DNA of 64,000 nt from an uncultured Pseudomonadota bacterium (GCA_937885575.1 CALABO010000008.1:6537-70536), one strand, 5' to 3'; counted from the stretch's first letter, positions 7,947 through 17,110 are shown. The notes: generated by a model not told the origin, from the letters alone. Translations and numbers: made by a program.

Positions 7947-9517
7947 AATACGGCCTTTATCCTTTTAATTACCCTATCCTTGCCCATGACTTGCATGATA
8001 GAATAAAGGTCCGGCGTGTTTGTGCGACCCGAAAGGGCGACACGCAAATCCATCGCAACATCACCATTTTTAACACCAAATTTTTCGGCAATCGCGACAA
8101 TTTTATTCCACCACGTATCTTTGTCATCGGCAATATCAAACGTTTCCAAAAACGCCCGCAACACGTCCGCATTATATTTGTATTCCGTATTCGGCACAAA
8201 CAATTCGTCAAAGAAAAATTCTTCAATGCCAAGTGTCTGTTTCCAAGTAATAAAATCTTTACGTATACGCCGGGGATTGTCGCGTTCAATGGCCAAAACC
8301 GCCGTCAAATAATCTTGGTTGGCAACCTGCATCTTTTGTTTTTCATCACCGTATTCATTTGCCCATGTCACCACAGATTTTACCAAATCGGAAACCGTCA
8401 TCGCGCCGATATACTCTTTGGCCCACCATTCCAATTTCTTCATATCGAACAGTGCACCAGACATCGGAATTTTTTTTGGTTTCATTTCATATTCCCAGAA
8501 ATTTTTCACCGCACCTTTTAACTTTGCCTCTTCATAACCCGATGCCAAAATGTTGCCAAGGTATTCCATCACCGATTCCACCGGCCAACCTTCCTGTAAA
8601 AAGAACGCGACATTACATTCAGGGTCTTTGCGTTTGGACATCTTGCGTTGCTTTCCCGTTTCCGCATCAATTTTATCAAGTGTTGCCGTATGAATATACA
8701 CCGGTGGCGTCCATTCCATCATACGAAACAACTGATAGTGCATAGGCAGCGACGGCAACCATTCTTCGCCACGCACAACATGCGTTGTCCGCATAAAGTG
8801 GTCATCGACCAAGTGCGCAAAATGATATGTTGGCAAACCATCATTTGATTTTATCAAAACCAAATCTTCATTACTTTCTGGAAACCCAATTGACCCACGC
8901 ACCGCATCTTTACAGAAAATGCGTTTGCCGGGGTCGCCCGTCGAATACAGCCGAATCGTCGGCACTTCGCCATTATCCAAATGACGAATAATTTCGTCCG
9001 ACGTTATATCGCGGTCACGTGCGAATTCGCCGTATACGCCGGTTCCAAAGCCCGCCGCAGTTTGTTCGGCACGTATTTTTTCCAAATCATTTGCGGTCAA
9101 AAAGCATGGATATGCACGTCCAGTCCGCAATAATTCCGCCGCCACACTATGGTAAATATCTTTACGTTGCGATTGATAATATGGACCATATTTTTCATCG
9201 TTGTTATATTTCAAACCAAAGTCACTCATCGCCCTTTTAACAACATCGACCGCACCAGACACTTCGCGCTTGGTATCCGTATCTTCAATACGCAACATAA
9301 AGACACCACCCGATTGCGACGCCAATTTATAATCAATCAACGCACCATACAAATTTCCAATATGCATAAAGCCCGTCGGGCTGGGCGCAAAACGCGTCAC
9401 CATCGCGCCATCGGGCAATGCACGCGGCGGGAATTTTGCCTCTAATTCCGCCAAAGTATATTTCGGTGCGGCGCCCAAAACGCGTGCGATTAAATCTTCG
9501 GTCAAACCTGTCCTCAT
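7943..9517 (-). CDS. gltX: Glutamyl-tRNA synthetase, long-N-terminus type
   Basis: A class-I synthetase with HIGH-type motif (APSPTGFMHIGN, about residue 55) and KMSKRKD loop. It differs from usual proteobacterial GltX by an N-terminal lead of about 35 residues ending KFPPRALPDGAMVTRFAPSP. From memory this resembles glutamyl-tRNA synthetases of gut Clostridia (YPPRxLPEGAxVTRFAPSPTG). The start is ATG 9517 because ACAAGGATTTGAT precedes it; the ATG ten codons upstream lacks a site. It is divergent from trmB. Confidence 0.9.
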   Translation of the reverse strand: MRTGLTEDLIARVLGAAPKYTLAELEAKFPPRALPDGAMVTRFAPSPTGFMHIGNLYGALIDYKLASQSGGVFMLRIEDTDTKREVSGAVDVVKRAMSDFGLKYNNDEKYGPYYQSQRKDIYHSVAAELLRTGRAYPCFLTANDLEKIRAEQTAAGFGTGVYGEFARDRDITSDEIIRHLDNGEVPTIRLYSTGDPGKRIFCKDAVRGSIGFPESNEDLVLIKSNDGLPTYHFAHLVDDHFMRTTHVVRGEEWLPSLPMHYQLFRMMEWTPPVYIHTATLDKIDAETGKQRKMSKRKDPECNVAFFLQEGWPVESVMEYLGNILASGYEEAKLKGAVKNFWEYEMKPKKIPMSGALFDMKKLEWWAKEYIGAMTVSDLVKSVVTWANEYGDEKQKMQVANQDYLTAVLAIERDNPRRIRKDFITWKQTLGIEEFFFDELFVPNTEYKYNADVLRAFLETFDIADDKDTWWNKIVAIAEKFGVKNGDVAMDLRVALSGRTNTPDLYSIMQVMGKDRVIKRIKAVL

Positions 9518-9526
9518 ATCAAATCC

Positions 9527-9555
9527 TTGTATTTTTAATATATGCATTTTATACT
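9527..9555 (+). promoter_or_regulatory. Predicted leaderless promoter of trmB
   Basis: TTGTAT (9527-9532), a 17-nt spacer and TATACT (9550-9555) place transcription start at about the A of the trmB ATG (9562). There is no ribosome-binding site. Confidence 0.65.
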
Positions 9556-9561
9556 AAATAT

Positions 9562-10191
9562 ATGGAAAAACAAGAAATAAGAACATTTGGCCGTCGCCAC
9601 GGCAAAAAATTATCCGCCCGCAAAGAATCACTGGTTCGTGACACCTTGCCGGCGCTTTGCCCGCGCGCGAATGAAAAAATCGATATACTTGAAATCGGTT
9701 TCGGTTCGGGCGAACACGTGCGTGAATTGGCCATTGCAAACCCGAACTGTATCATACTTGGCGCCGAACCGTTTATGAACGGCGTTGCCGCCCTGCTCTC
9801 TGGCATTTGCGATGAAAATGGCGCGGTATTGGACGAATACAAAAACATACGAATTTTTCCGGACGATGTGCGAATCGTTTTGAACGGCGGCGAATTTGGG
9901 TTTTCCGAAATCTGGATTTTGCACCCCGACCCGTGGCCCAAGGCACGCCATGAAAAGCGCCGATTGCTAAACGCGAATTTCCTAAATTTATTATCAAAAA
10001 ATTTGGCGACGGACGGTAAAATTATAATCGGCACCGACCATTGGGAATACTATGATTGGATTCTGGCGCAGGTAAAAAACACGAACCTTTGCGAAACGAA
10101 TTTATCGCACAACATTATCCAAACGCGTTATCAAAAAAAGAATATGGCCGGCACCGCCGAACCAAAATATATCATCCTTTCACGCCGGTAA
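9562..10191 (+). CDS. trmB: tRNA (guanine-N7-)-methyltransferase TrmB
   Basis: The protein has 209 residues. It shows the SAM-binding motif ILEIGFGSGEH and the family hallmark HPDPWPKARHEKRRL, plus the C-terminal GTDHWEYYDWIL segment. It makes m7G46 in tRNA. The ATG at 9562 is 6 nt from a consensus -10 and has no Shine-Dalgarno sequence, so a leaderless mRNA is likely. The last 20 nt overlap the convergent gene at 10172. Confidence 0.9.
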   Translation: MEKQEIRTFGRRHGKKLSARKESLVRDTLPALCPRANEKIDILEIGFGSGEHVRELAIANPNCIILGAEPFMNGVAALLSGICDENGAVLDEYKNIRIFPDDVRIVLNGGEFGFSEIWILHPDPWPKARHEKRRLLNANFLNLLSKNLATDGKIIIGTDHWEYYDWILAQVKNTNLCETNLSHNIIQTRYQKKNMAGTAEPKYIILSRR

Positions 10192-10852
10192 ACGCACGCA
10201 TATTTTGAACCAAGTCCGGTTGGATTTTTTGACACAGGCGTAAAACCTGACTTACGCGGAACATATTTTTTCCAAACCACAAATGCAAATCTGATTTCAA
10301 ATTCCAATTATTTAGCATATCAAAAATAATTCCAACGAAATCAGAATTTGCATCAAACGAATCGCCATGCGCCATTATCAAAATCGTATCGGGCGCAATC
10401 GCGCGCAACGCATCAAACACCACCGACCAACTTTGACCACGCATTTCATCAATATCAATCGCAACCGAAAAAGTTTTATCAAAAAACAAATCATTTCGCA
10501 CGGGTTTCATCGCATCGCAAAATTGCGACAAATCCGGAACATGAACAAAAACCTGGGCACCGACCGCACCGGACCTGAACGCACCCGTCACAGATTTTGC
10601 CAATTCCGACACCGTATCAATCACATCTTTATCGATAACAAAATCAAAACGATTCACAATTTTGATATTATTTTTTTCAACCCACGGCCAAATTTCACCA
10701 GTTGCCGCACATGGCGCAGAAATTACCGATACTCCGGATTCCAACACCGCGTCCGCCACCGCCGCCAAATCCGACGCATCGGTCGCCGAATCATCAATCC
10801 ACCACGCCCGCATTTCCGACACATCATCAAAAAGATAATTCAGGTTCATCAT
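10172..10852 (-). CDS. Hypothetical protein, soluble, possibly a TIM-barrel-like fold
   Basis: I do not recognise the family of this 226-residue protein. It has no signal peptide or membrane segment. Alternating short beta-strands and helices (SGVSVISAPCA, KIVNRFDFVI, GAQVFVHVPDL, DTILIMAHGDSF) suggest an alpha/beta barrel or Rossmann-like fold, but no catalytic motif is certain. It is convergent with trmB (20-nt overlap) and divergent from the four-gene operon at 10896. A 16-bp palindrome lies in the short gap between them. Confidence 0.65.
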   Translation of the reverse strand: MMNLNYLFDDVSEMRAWWIDDSATDASDLAAVADAVLESGVSVISAPCAATGEIWPWVEKNNIKIVNRFDFVIDKDVIDTVSELAKSVTGAFRSGAVGAQVFVHVPDLSQFCDAMKPVRNDLFFDKTFSVAIDIDEMRGQSWSVVFDALRAIAPDTILIMAHGDSFDANSDFVGIIFDMLNNWNLKSDLHLWFGKNMFRVSQVLRLCQKIQPDLVQNMRAFTGVKG

Positions 10853-10866
10853 AACACTTTCTACTT

Positions 10867-10886
10867 TATCACAATTGTGATATAAT
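10867..10886 (+). promoter_or_regulatory. Operator-like palindrome overlapping a -10 box
   Basis: TATCACAATTGTGATA (10867-10882) is a perfect 16-bp palindrome whose right end merges into TATAAT (10881-10886). The ATG of the next gene is only 10 nt away. A weak -35 (TTTCTA) would lie 17 nt upstream. The position suits a repressor or activator acting on both divergent genes. Confidence 0.55.
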
Positions 10887-10895
10887 TTGAACGCG

Positions 10896-11852
10896 ATGAA
10901 AAGATTTTTTGAAAAATTTTTATGGGGTATTTTATGGCTATTGTCGATTACGCTTGTGACGACACTCTGGATGAATACAAATTATGGGTTTGATATGTTA
11001 TCGGCAGCACATTGGGAATACCTTGGCACACTCCAAGCGAACCGTTCAGAAGTTAAGCCGGATTTTTACATATCACTTATTGGCGCATTATTCATTGCGC
11101 TAATTGGGCTATATTTGATTATGCGTCCACGCACACGGCGCATAAAACCAACCGAACCCGCAAAATCAAATATAATTATTGTTTCGCAACAGCCCGTGGT
11201 TCAACCTGCACCAAAACCCGAACCCCCAAAACAGGAAAAAACAGAAACTAAAATTGAAAGAGGCGAACAAACTTTTACACCGCGTCCCGCGCCGGCAATA
11301 TCTTTGAGCAACCGACCGATATCGCCGATGGGACTGCGCCCCCCAACCCAACAAAGGCCAACCACAACTGTGCCGACACCGCCACTGCAACCAACGCCAA
11401 AAATAAATACAAACGCGCCAGTCGCCCAAAATACAAATTCACCGGAAATTCAGCGCGCACTTGAATCATCCGGATACATCATTAAAAAGTGCGACCGAAT
11501 TGGGAAATTGCAAAACCCAACGGTTGCCATCGCATACGACCAATCGGTATGGATTATCGCAACCAAGGCATCGCCCGATACAATGGTTGATGCGATTCAG
11601 ACACTTGTCACAATATTTGATGATACACTTGGCGAAACGGCAAACGACATCAAACTTCGTGGATTTATAATTGAACCCACCGAACCCGTAAAGCGCAGCG
11701 ACAACATAATCATAACATTTGACAATACGGCCGATTTTGTGAAATATGTGAACGAACACAAAAACACAAAACCCGACGATTACGATGCCGAATTGTTCGA
11801 AGCGTTTTCTACTTACATCAGCACCGTAACCGGATATATTGGAAAATCATAA
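10896..11852 (+). CDS. Membrane protein with proline-rich linker, unknown function
   Basis: The 318 residues comprise two membrane helices (about 7-27 and 60-78), a Pro/Thr-rich linker (about 85-180) and a C-terminal soluble domain (about 185-318). The soluble part begins ESSGYIIKKCDRIGKL and ends in a Tyr-rich helix. I know no family for it. The ATG at 10896 has no Shine-Dalgarno sequence and sits 10 nt after TATAAT, so the mRNA is probably leaderless. It is first gene of a tight four-gene operon; its stop TAA overlaps the next ATG by 1 nt. Confidence 0.7.
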   Translation: MKRFFEKFLWGILWLLSITLVTTLWMNTNYGFDMLSAAHWEYLGTLQANRSEVKPDFYISLIGALFIALIGLYLIMRPRTRRIKPTEPAKSNIIIVSQQPVVQPAPKPEPPKQEKTETKIERGEQTFTPRPAPAISLSNRPISPMGLRPPTQQRPTTTVPTPPLQPTPKINTNAPVAQNTNSPEIQRALESSGYIIKKCDRIGKLQNPTVAIAYDQSVWIIATKASPDTMVDAIQTLVTIFDDTLGETANDIKLRGFIIEPTEPVKRSDNIIITFDNTADFVKYVNEHKNTKPDDYDAELFEAFSTYISTVTGYIGKS

Positions 11853-12358
11853 TGCAATGGAACCAATCAATTGCGGAAAAAAGATTATCTGACATGAAAA
11901 TGCCGGACATGCCGGTTACCCCGATACAGCCAAAAATTGCCGCGGTCCCGGCGGATTGGTTTCCACAATATAAAAAACTATGTCACGAATTTATGCGTTC
12001 ATTATCGGACTGTGTCCAAGAACTTGCGTTAATGAACCTTGGACGCGATGAATTTATGGATTTATTGATGGGCCGCGCGTTGCCCGACAACCTGTCATTT
12101 CGATTCCGCGTTCCACTTATTTGGGGCGGCAAATTAGAAACCGAAAATATGTTTATGTGTTTCACATTTCCACAATCGCAAAACCTTGACCGATTTATCA
12201 TCGAACAATACGGAAACGAAACAATCTGGTTGCCAAATCCTGAAAAGAAAATTTACCTACCGATACATTCAACTATTAGTGGCACCGGTGGCAACGCAAC
12301 CGCCGACCGGCTTAGTCAATTCGCCGCAACAATGAACACCGGACGCAACCAATCATAG
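11852..12358 (+). CDS. Hypothetical soluble protein of the four-gene operon
   Basis: The protein has 168 residues and no signal or membrane segment. A Pro-rich start is followed by a helix (WFPQYKKLCHEFMRSLSDCVQEL) and a compact central domain (RALPDNLSFRFRVPLIWGGKL). The tail is Gly/Asn/Thr-rich. I do not recognise it. Its start overlaps the stop of the upstream gene (TAATG), so translation is coupled. Confidence 0.68.
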   Translation: MQWNQSIAEKRLSDMKMPDMPVTPIQPKIAAVPADWFPQYKKLCHEFMRSLSDCVQELALMNLGRDEFMDLLMGRALPDNLSFRFRVPLIWGGKLETENMFMCFTFPQSQNLDRFIIEQYGNETIWLPNPEKKIYLPIHSTISGTGGNATADRLSQFAATMNTGRNQS

Positions 12359-12368
12359 TGGGGGAAAT

Positions 12369-12797
12369 ATGAATCAACTGCTTGAATCTTTGAAACAACA
12401 TGGCGCATTTTTTGCACCGGCCACATCGGCGGGTCAGATTACTATTTTAAATATGAACCTGCAAAAAATTCGCGCCGCGATGTTACCAAACGAATTCATA
12501 AAGTTCTATCAAATTTGTGGCGGAATTAAACTTGGCAACGGATATATCTTTGGGCCCAACGAATACAAAACCGGGCGCGCGCACCCAATCCCCGACATAT
12601 TGGCAATAAATCAAGAATTGACCAATATCCCATCCATGCGTGGCAAAACCGTATTTGGCCGAAATGATTTATTTTGGTTTGCATTCGACACATCGGGAAA
12701 GTGTATGATGATGGACAATATCGGACTACAAACATTGCGCCGATATGACGATATCTACCGTGCAATATATGAATGTCTTGCCGGGGGAAAAATCTAA
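12369..12797 (+). CDS. SMI1/KNR4 (SUKH)-like protein
   Basis: The 142 residues show the SUKH pattern LPNEFIKFYQICGGIKLGNG, followed by a loop (FGPNEY), a core WFAFDTSG strand and a final helix YDDIYRAIYECL. SUKH proteins are small binding domains often seen as immunity proteins in toxin systems, but also found in other cellular roles. No toxin gene is visible beside it. A GGGGGAA site precedes the ATG. Confidence 0.6.
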   Translation: MNQLLESLKQHGAFFAPATSAGQITILNMNLQKIRAAMLPNEFIKFYQICGGIKLGNGYIFGPNEYKTGRAHPIPDILAINQELTNIPSMRGKTVFGRNDLFWFAFDTSGKCMMMDNIGLQTLRRYDDIYRAIYECLAGGKI

Positions 12798-12798
12798 G

Positions 12799-13002
12799 AT
12801 GAAAAAATTATCTATATCTTTATCGGGGCATCAAACAAGCATTTCACTGGAAGACGAATTCATCACCGCCCTGCACGAGATTGCACATAAAATCAAAAAG
12901 CCCGTTGCAAAAATCATCGATGAAATCGATGAAAAACGCGGCATAGGGACAAATCTTTCATCCGCGGTGCGCATTTATATTTTGAAATACTATCGTAAAT
13001 AA
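12799..13002 (+). CDS. RHH_4 ribbon-helix-helix DNA-binding protein
   Basis: This 67-residue protein begins SISLSGHQTSISLEDEFITAL and ends NLSSAVRIYIL-like, the signature of the alphaproteobacterial RHH_4/COG4321 family. The beta-strand at the N-terminus would contact DNA as a dimer. It is last gene of the operon, with its ATG 1 nt after the previous stop. It is an obvious candidate to bind the palindrome upstream of the operon (inference). Confidence 0.82.
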   Translation: MKKLSISLSGHQTSISLEDEFITALHEIAHKIKKPVAKIIDEIDEKRGIGTNLSSAVRIYILKYYRK

Positions 13003-13006
13003 TTTT

Positions 13007-15019
13007 TTACTTTTTCCGTGTCACACCCGCAATCCATATCGTCCCCAAACACGAAACGACAAGAATAATTATCATCCACATATCACGACCAAATTTTCTA
13101 TACGCCGTCCTGTGCGCGCCACAAACCGTGCCGTCAATATGACCCGCGACACCAATCGGAATCGATGCCTCGACATTTCCGTCCGCGGCCACAAATGCAC
13201 TTATACCCGAATAATCTGACCGCACAATCGGCACACCTGATTCAATCGCGTAACGCCGCACCATATCCAAATGCTGGTATGTCCCTGGCGTTTTTCCAAA
13301 CCAATTATCATTTGTGATATTCACAATCGCGTTTGGTATTTTACCACGCGGAACAAGTGAATCTGAAAAAATAACCTCGTAACAAATCGCGGGCGCAAAT
13401 GTAAAATTCTTGCCCGACAAATTCATTGTTATAAGTTCCGGCCCATCACCCGCCGTCAATTGTCCGGGCGTTGGAATTAAATCACCGAACGGTCGATATT
13501 CCCCAAACGGCACAAGGTGCGATTTGCTGTATACGCCGGAAACCGTGGCATCCGGATTCACAATCAACATAGAATTATATAATTTTCCGTCATCAAAATA
13601 ATTTGCACCAATCACCATAGGTTTATCTAAAACGCGCGCCATCGAAATAATATCCCCTGGCATCATAACAAACGGATACGCCGTTTCCGGGAACACAACC
13701 AAATCATATTCACCTTCGGCCGACGCAATTTCGGTCATCAGATTTATATTATGGTTCGCATTTTGCAACGCAGCCGCACGTGAATGTGTGGCTTTTTGCG
13801 CGGCACTTTGCGCCGGTTGCACAATCCTTATAACCGGCCGCGGCAAGACATCACAATTATTTTGAACAAGGGTTATATTCCGCCGGCCATACAAAATTCC
13901 AACCACACCAAACATCAAAAAACATAGCAACACGAACCAATTTAATCCATCGCGCCTGTTTTTTATAATTTCACAAACCGCCGCAATAACACCAACAATT
14001 ACAAAGGTAAGTCCCAGCGCACCATAAAGCGACATTGAATTTGCAACATATAAATTTTGCAACGATATATTCGCAATCGGGTTCCACGGAAACCCGGCGA
14101 ACAACCATTCGCGCAACCATAAAACCAATGTCCAAACCGACGCGAACAAAAACGGTCTACACGCCGGATTTAGCCGTATAGAAGAAATTGCCAAAAATGG
14201 CGGTGTAAAAATAATTCCGCCCACAATACCGATTCCAACAATTCCGGGAATCGTCCAAATTGCAAATTGACTTGCTAATTCTGGCACAACATAAATACTG
14301 TTCAACACCCACCAAAACATAGCGATTGCATAAACCGCACCAAACGGGAAAACCCGCCAAAATTTTCGCCACGCCGAAACACCAACTAAATTTTTCAAAG
14401 ACAATAAATACGCGCCACCAATACCAATCACCGTTGCCCACCAAAAATTAAATGGCGCAAACCCAAAACTTGCCACCACCGCACACAACGAATAAACTAT
14501 TGTTCGACCAAAAGCCCCACGAAAGAACTTTTTCAAATTCATAACAAACCTTCCACCAGGACAACACGATTCATCGCTGCATACGCCGGATTCCGCCGTA
14601 TAGGGATTTTTATACCCCAATTTTTTTAATATTGCCGTTTCCTTTTTTTCCATTTTTTCCGCATCTTTATCGTTCAAATGGTCATATCCCAAAAGATGTA
14701 AAACACCATGCACAACCATATGCGCCGTATGTTCTTCTAATGATATATTTTCACGCTTCGCCTCACGACGAACGGTGTCCAGTGATATAAAAATATCGCC
14801 CAACAAAACATCATCACCCAATTCAAAAGAAAGAACATTTGTCGGCTTATTTATCTCACGATATTTTTTGTTTATCTTTTTTATTTCTGCATCATTCACC
14901 AGTGTAATTGACATCTCTGAATTCTTGTATACGGCCGTCACCGCGGCATTGGCGATTTTTTCGAAATCAATTTTATATTTTTTCCAACGTTTATCTTCGG
15001 TATTTACAAAAACGCGCAT
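13007..15019 (-). CDS. YbeY endoribonuclease fused to apolipoprotein N-acyltransferase Lnt
   Basis: One 670-residue frame holds two enzymes. Residues about 1-150 are YbeY, with the zinc motif HMVVHGVLHLLGYDH (rRNA maturation RNase). A Cys-rich linker (CSDESCCPGG) follows. From about 160 onward is Lnt: six or more membrane helices, then a nitrilase-type periplasmic domain with the catalytic Glu (VFPETAYPF), Lys (YSKSHLVPFGE) and Cys (APAICYEVIF). Lnt adds the third acyl chain to lipoproteins. An internal ATG at the start of Lnt (MNLKKFFRG) could permit separate translation. The start at 15019 is chosen for its GGGGGA site. Confidence 0.88.
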   Translation of the reverse strand: MRVFVNTEDKRWKKYKIDFEKIANAAVTAVYKNSEMSITLVNDAEIKKINKKYREINKPTNVLSFELGDDVLLGDIFISLDTVRREAKRENISLEEHTAHMVVHGVLHLLGYDHLNDKDAEKMEKKETAILKKLGYKNPYTAESGVCSDESCCPGGRFVMNLKKFFRGAFGRTIVYSLCAVVASFGFAPFNFWWATVIGIGGAYLLSLKNLVGVSAWRKFWRVFPFGAVYAIAMFWWVLNSIYVVPELASQFAIWTIPGIVGIGIVGGIIFTPPFLAISSIRLNPACRPFLFASVWTLVLWLREWLFAGFPWNPIANISLQNLYVANSMSLYGALGLTFVIVGVIAAVCEIIKNRRDGLNWFVLLCFLMFGVVGILYGRRNITLVQNNCDVLPRPVIRIVQPAQSAAQKATHSRAAALQNANHNINLMTEIASAEGEYDLVVFPETAYPFVMMPGDIISMARVLDKPMVIGANYFDDGKLYNSMLIVNPDATVSGVYSKSHLVPFGEYRPFGDLIPTPGQLTAGDGPELITMNLSGKNFTFAPAICYEVIFSDSLVPRGKIPNAIVNITNDNWFGKTPGTYQHLDMVRRYAIESGVPIVRSDYSGISAFVAADGNVEASIPIGVAGHIDGTVCGAHRTAYRKFGRDMWMIIILVVSCLGTIWIAGVTRKK

Positions 15020-15043
15020 AGCACATTCCCCCATATTTTATAT

Positions 15044-15072
15044 TTGCCAATCAAATGTTTATTTTCTATGAT
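15044..15072 (+). promoter_or_regulatory. Predicted promoter of rarA
   Basis: TTGCCA (15044-15049), a 17-nt spacer and TATGAT (15067-15072) lie 28 nt before the rarA ATG and overlap the upstream region of the divergent ybeY-lnt gene. Confidence 0.6.
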
Positions 15073-15099
15073 TATACCATAAAACACGGAATAAATAAA

Positions 15100-16386
15100 A
15101 TGCAGAATAATTCACGTCCACTTGCCGATTTAATGCGCCCGAACACAATCGATGACGTTGTGGGGCAAACGGCGCTGCTTGGTGAAAACGGCATAGTCCG
15201 CCGTATGGTCGCGGCACATAAACTTTCGAACCTGTTGCTGTGGGGGCCGCCGGGCTGTGGCAAGACGACAATTGCGCGCGCACTTGCAAATTCGGTTGAT
15301 ATGGATTTTGTTCCCATGTCCGCGGTTTTTTCCGGCACGGCGGACATAAAAAAAACGATGGAGGTTGCACGCACAAACGCGGCCCTTGGTCGTGGGACGC
15401 TTTTGTTTATCGATGAAATTCATCGGTTTAACAAAACGCAACAGGATACATTGTTACCATACCTTGAAGACGGCACGGTGGTCTTTATCGGTGCAACCAC
15501 CGAAAACCCAAGTTTTAACTTGAACAACGCGTTATTATCACGTTGCCATATTGGTGTATTGGAACCGCTGAATACGGCGGATTTAGCGACACTAATTGAA
15601 CGCGCGGAAAAATTTATCGGCAAAAAATTACCGCTAAGCGCGGATGCAAAAAAACACCTTGCGGAAATTTCCGACGGCGATGCGCGATTCTTGCTAAACA
15701 CGGTTGAATACCTGGTAAATGCAAAATTCAAAAAAAACCTTGGCCCCGACGAACTTGATAACGTGATTCAAAAGCGCGCACCGCTTTCGGACAAAACCGG
15801 CGATGAACATTACAATATGATTTCCGCCGTGCATAAATCATTGCGCGCAAGTGATACAGACGCGGCGCTTTATTGGGTTGCGCGCATGATGACCGCGGGC
15901 CAGGACCCAATGTACATTTTCCGCCGTCTTACAAGATTCGCAATGGAAGATGTTGGCCTTGCCGACCCGAATGCGATGCAAATTGCACTTGCCGCATGGC
16001 AGGTTTACGAACGCATGGGCAGCCCCGAAGGCGACCTTGCCCTTACCGAACTTGTAATATACCTTGGGACGGCACCCAAAAGTGTTTCGGTTGACCGTGC
16101 GAAAATGGCATCTTATGCGGTGGCAAAACAAACATCAAACCTTATGCCGCCAAAGAATATTTTAAACGCGCCAACAAAAATGATGCGTGAAATGGGATAC
16201 GGCAAAGGTTATATCTATGACCCGGACACGGAATCGGGGTGCAGCGGGCAAAATTGTTTTCCCGAAAGTATGCAACGCCAAAGTTTCTATCATCCAATTG
16301 AACGCGGATTTGAACGCGAAATTAAAAAGCGACTTGAATACTGGAACGCATTACGCGCCCGTGCAAATAAAGATTCCGAAAGTTAG
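15100..16386 (+). CDS. rarA: Replication-associated recombination protein RarA (MgsA), AAA+ ATPase
   Basis: The protein has 428 residues: Walker A GPPGCGKTT (about 49-57), Walker B LLFIDEIHRF, sensor region GATTENPSF and a C-terminal tetramerisation domain ending GYIYDPD. RarA acts at stalled forks with SSB and RecA. The ATG at 15100 is used; an upstream in-frame codon at 15055 would fall between the promoter boxes. The 3' end overlaps the convergent barrel gene by 4 nt. Confidence 0.92.
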   Translation: MQNNSRPLADLMRPNTIDDVVGQTALLGENGIVRRMVAAHKLSNLLLWGPPGCGKTTIARALANSVDMDFVPMSAVFSGTADIKKTMEVARTNAALGRGTLLFIDEIHRFNKTQQDTLLPYLEDGTVVFIGATTENPSFNLNNALLSRCHIGVLEPLNTADLATLIERAEKFIGKKLPLSADAKKHLAEISDGDARFLLNTVEYLVNAKFKKNLGPDELDNVIQKRAPLSDKTGDEHYNMISAVHKSLRASDTDAALYWVARMMTAGQDPMYIFRRLTRFAMEDVGLADPNAMQIALAAWQVYERMGSPEGDLALTELVIYLGTAPKSVSVDRAKMASYAVAKQTSNLMPPKNILNAPTKMMREMGYGKGYIYDPDTESGCSGQNCFPESMQRQSFYHPIERGFEREIKKRLEYWNALRARANKDSES

Positions 16387-17090
16387 AACAAGATATTTAT
16401 TTTTAGTCCGGTCGTAAACTTTTCCGATTCAAACGAATAATCGAAATGCCCAACATATTGCGTTCGGCCATATTGCCGAACGATGCGTCCACCAACGGTT
16501 TCTTCGTCATAACATTTATCGGTCGCCTTGCGCAATGTTGCACCAACACCGACCCGCCAATCCGCCGTCACACGCAAATATAAATCAGGCGAAAAATCAA
16601 TAAACGCAATTCCATGTTCATTGTTAAAAATCCAACTTGATTTCACGGTCGCGGCAAGTGTCACATGTTCATATTGTTGACCAAACCTGAACCCAAGGTA
16701 ATAAACCGAATCCGCAAAATCCGGCGAACGCAACCGATGCGAACCACCAAACTTTACACCACCCAACATATCATAAATCAAATGATTATCCGCCGAATTC
16801 GCAATACGATAAAGCGCGTTCAAATCCGCACTTGAAAAACCACTTTCATCCCCATCAAAATCACGTTGGTAATAAAAATTCCCACCAACAACCAAACCAT
16901 CAACAATACCATAGTTCAAATACTGACCCACACGCAAACCATTTTCAAAATAATCAAACAATGTCTGGGACAATAACCGCCCGCGCGCCGTCAAAAATAA
17001 TGGGTCGGACGTATCATCAACCAAACCTTCGGCCCGCGCACCGGTGCACCAAACCAAAGACATCAAAAACGCATAAAGAATTTTTTTCAT
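16383..17090 (-). CDS. Outer-membrane beta-barrel protein
   Basis: The 235 residues carry a cleavable signal peptide (MKKILYAFLMSLVWCTGARA). Alternating amphipathic strands follow (GLVVGGNFYYQRDF, YYLGFRFGQQYEHVTLAATV, YVGHFDYSFESEKF), with a final aromatic residue (NILF), the BAM recognition signal. No specific family or substrate is recognisable. The start is ATG 17090, in front of the signal peptide and behind GGGAATA. It pairs with the barrel gene upstream. Confidence 0.72.
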   Translation of the reverse strand: MKKILYAFLMSLVWCTGARAEGLVDDTSDPLFLTARGRLLSQTLFDYFENGLRVGQYLNYGIVDGLVVGGNFYYQRDFDGDESGFSSADLNALYRIANSADNHLIYDMLGGVKFGGSHRLRSPDFADSVYYLGFRFGQQYEHVTLAATVKSSWIFNNEHGIAFIDFSPDLYLRVTADWRVGVGATLRKATDKCYDEETVGGRIVRQYGRTQYVGHFDYSFESEKFTTGLKINILF

Positions 17091-17110
17091 GTTTTTTATT
17101 CCCAGAAAAC

